A stretch of 64,000 nt of DNA from Azolla caroliniana (taxonomy: Eukaryota; Polypodiophyta). Shown piece by piece: positions 63,601-64,000 of this stretch (the first letter of the stretch is position 1; every line of letters starts with the position of its first letter). Location: NCBI GenBank assembly GCA_043228905.1, contig JBHGNT010000024.1, forward strand, positions 434,001 to 498,000. Direction: 5' to 3'. Made by a program: the position numbers and the translations under genes. The notes under the pieces were generated by a model. That model ran no database searches. It saw only the letters and a program-made list of their open reading frames with translations, and was not told the DNA's origin.

Positions 63601-64000
63601 CTATGATATGGAAATAAAAAATCAAGATTTTGAAACTCAGGTCGAGAGACATGACGAAAATAGCAAACTTGAGGAGGGAGTTGAGAGGAGCCCTTGAGTA
63701 AATTAAAATGTTCATACCTGGCTCGTGTGATATAGGATTTTTGTGTTCAACCATGCAAATCGAAGCTAGCAACGCTAGCTATGATATGGAATTAAAAAAT
63801 CAAGATTTTGAAACTCAGGTCGAGAGACATGAGGAAAATAGCAAACTTGAGGAGGGAGTTGAGAAGAGCTAGTAGGTAAATGAAAATGTTCATACCTGGC
63901 TCGTGTGATATCGGATTTTTGTGTTCAATCATGCAAATCGAAGCAAACAACGCTAGCTATGATATGGAATTAAAAAATCAAGATTTTGAAACTCAGGTCG
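54602..64000 (+). repeat. 147-monomer unit, second copy (cut by window end)
   Basis: Copy of 28437-37835 with no difference at any of roughly 25 diagnostic sites I compared. The copy starts inside a domain 2 monomer next to sequence resembling 37.2-37.9 kb (at 53.9-54.6 kb), so the joint is in register and leaves no scar. Near-identity over 9.4 kb means a very recent event or an assembly duplication. Confidence 0.92.
56963..56992 (+). repeat. Aberrant monomer start, copy 3
   Basis: Same junction as at 30798, offset exactly 26,165 bp, carried by the 147-monomer duplication. Confidence 0.6.

Larger units (their letters stand above)
1..64000 (+). repeat. 178-bp satellite DNA array, 360 monomers plus a partial one
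   Basis: The sequence repeats every 178 bp from end to end with monomers in one orientation only. Counting from TATCGG at 1, the last monomer start is 63909; after correcting for the indels I found, that is exactly 360 monomers. Divergence is mainly single-base and falls into recurrent classes. No spacer, mobile element, inverted block or non-satellite sequence interrupts the array, so no stretch contains a gene. Length is close to one nucleosome plus linker, typical of centromeric and heterochromatic satellites in plants and animals. That role is inferred; nothing here proves it. I do not recognise the family. The monomer length leaves remainder 1 when divided by 3, so any open frame changes frame at each monomer, which argues against a coding repeat. 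Confidence 0.99.
28437..64000 (+). repeat. Domain 2: GCTAGTAGGT-tail monomers
   Basis: Most of these roughly 200 monomers end GAGAAGAGCTAGTAGGT and begin with CAATCATG or CAACCATG. The recurring cast is: CAATC with AGCTAGC and GAGGAAAATAG then AAATGAAAATG; CAATC with AGCAAAC; CAATC with AGCAAAC and AAAAAAAGAAG; CAACC with palindrome and AATCAGGATT, in runs of two to five; CAACC with GATATAGAATT; and ATTTCTGTG with AAAAAAACAAG and AAACCTGAGG. These follow each other in a preferred order, giving a degenerate higher-order repeat. Occasional CAAACATGCG monomers with the GAGCCCTTGAG tail remain. No gene is present. Confidence 0.9.

Noticed and set aside
1-64000. CRISPR array.
   Set aside because: The whole 178-bp unit is repeated without short repeats alternating with unique spacers, and no cas genes are present.
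1-64000. Transposon, LTR, rRNA, tRNA or telomere repeat.
   Set aside because: Every stretch read can be assigned to the satellite monomer; no non-satellite junction, CCA-ended clover-leaf pattern, terminal inverted repeats or short telomere motif is seen.
54602-64000. Treating the second 26-kb copy as certain assembly error.
   Set aside because: Absence of visible differences is also expected of a recent duplication; the sequence alone cannot decide, so it is kept as a finding with a stated test.

Overview
The whole window is one uninterrupted head-to-tail satellite DNA array. The basic monomer is 178 bp (about 39% GC in the first copy), always in the same orientation. Taking TATCGG at position 1 as the monomer start, 360 consecutive monomers are followed by a 92-bp partial one from 63909. 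The indels I located (five 177-bp monomers, two 62-bp deletions, one 44-bp deletion, three 3-bp losses, five 2-bp insertions) account exactly for the total length. I find no protein gene, RNA gene, transposon or unrelated sequence anywhere. The short open frames on both strands recur once per particular monomer variant and come from the satellite itself. A nucleosome-sized satellite of this length and homogeneity points to a eukaryotic chromosome, most plausibly a centromeric, pericentromeric or other heterochromatic block. I do not recognise the family and cannot name the organism.

Layout. Domain 1a (1 to about 16.8 kb) mixes two main monomer classes. Class A has the middle GACGAAAATAGCAAACTTG. 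Class B has GACGAAATTACCAAATTTG with GAGTGATTT and usually CATATCGGG. The monomer tail is mostly GAGCCCTTGAG. The domain carries a loose three-monomer order at its left edge, an 18-monomer duplication (4.9-6.8 and 8.1-10.0 kb) and a 19-monomer tandem duplication (10.2-13.4 and 13.5-16.8 kb). Domain 1b (about 16.8 to 28.4 kb) is the most diverged and rearranged part. It has monomers with a CTCGAG site every 11-13 monomers, a three-monomer tandem repeat, 116-bp deletion monomers, a 44-bp deletion, and the first monomers with a GCTAGTAGGT tail. Domain 2 (about 28.4 kb to the end) is dominated by monomers with tail GAGCTAGTAGGT, CAATCATG or CAACCATG near the start, and either AGCAAAC or a perfect palindrome AGCTAGC-AAC-GCTAGCT.

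Domain 2 is built from nested tandem duplications that all keep the 178-bp register: 16 monomers (27.6-33.3 kb), 10 monomers (35.6-39.0 kb), 6 monomers (38.9-41.6 kb), 12 monomers (43.1-47.4 kb) and 33 monomers (41.2-53.2 kb). Above these is a 147-monomer (26,165-bp) unit whose second copy starts near 54.6 kb and runs off the window with no difference at any diagnostic site I compared over about 9.4 kb. Shared variants order some events: the 12-monomer duplication preceded the 33-monomer one, and the 16-monomer duplication preceded the 26-kb one. There is no gene pathway to describe; the content is the amplification history of one satellite family. All comparisons were made by eye, so identity statements refer to diagnostic sites and are not computed alignments.
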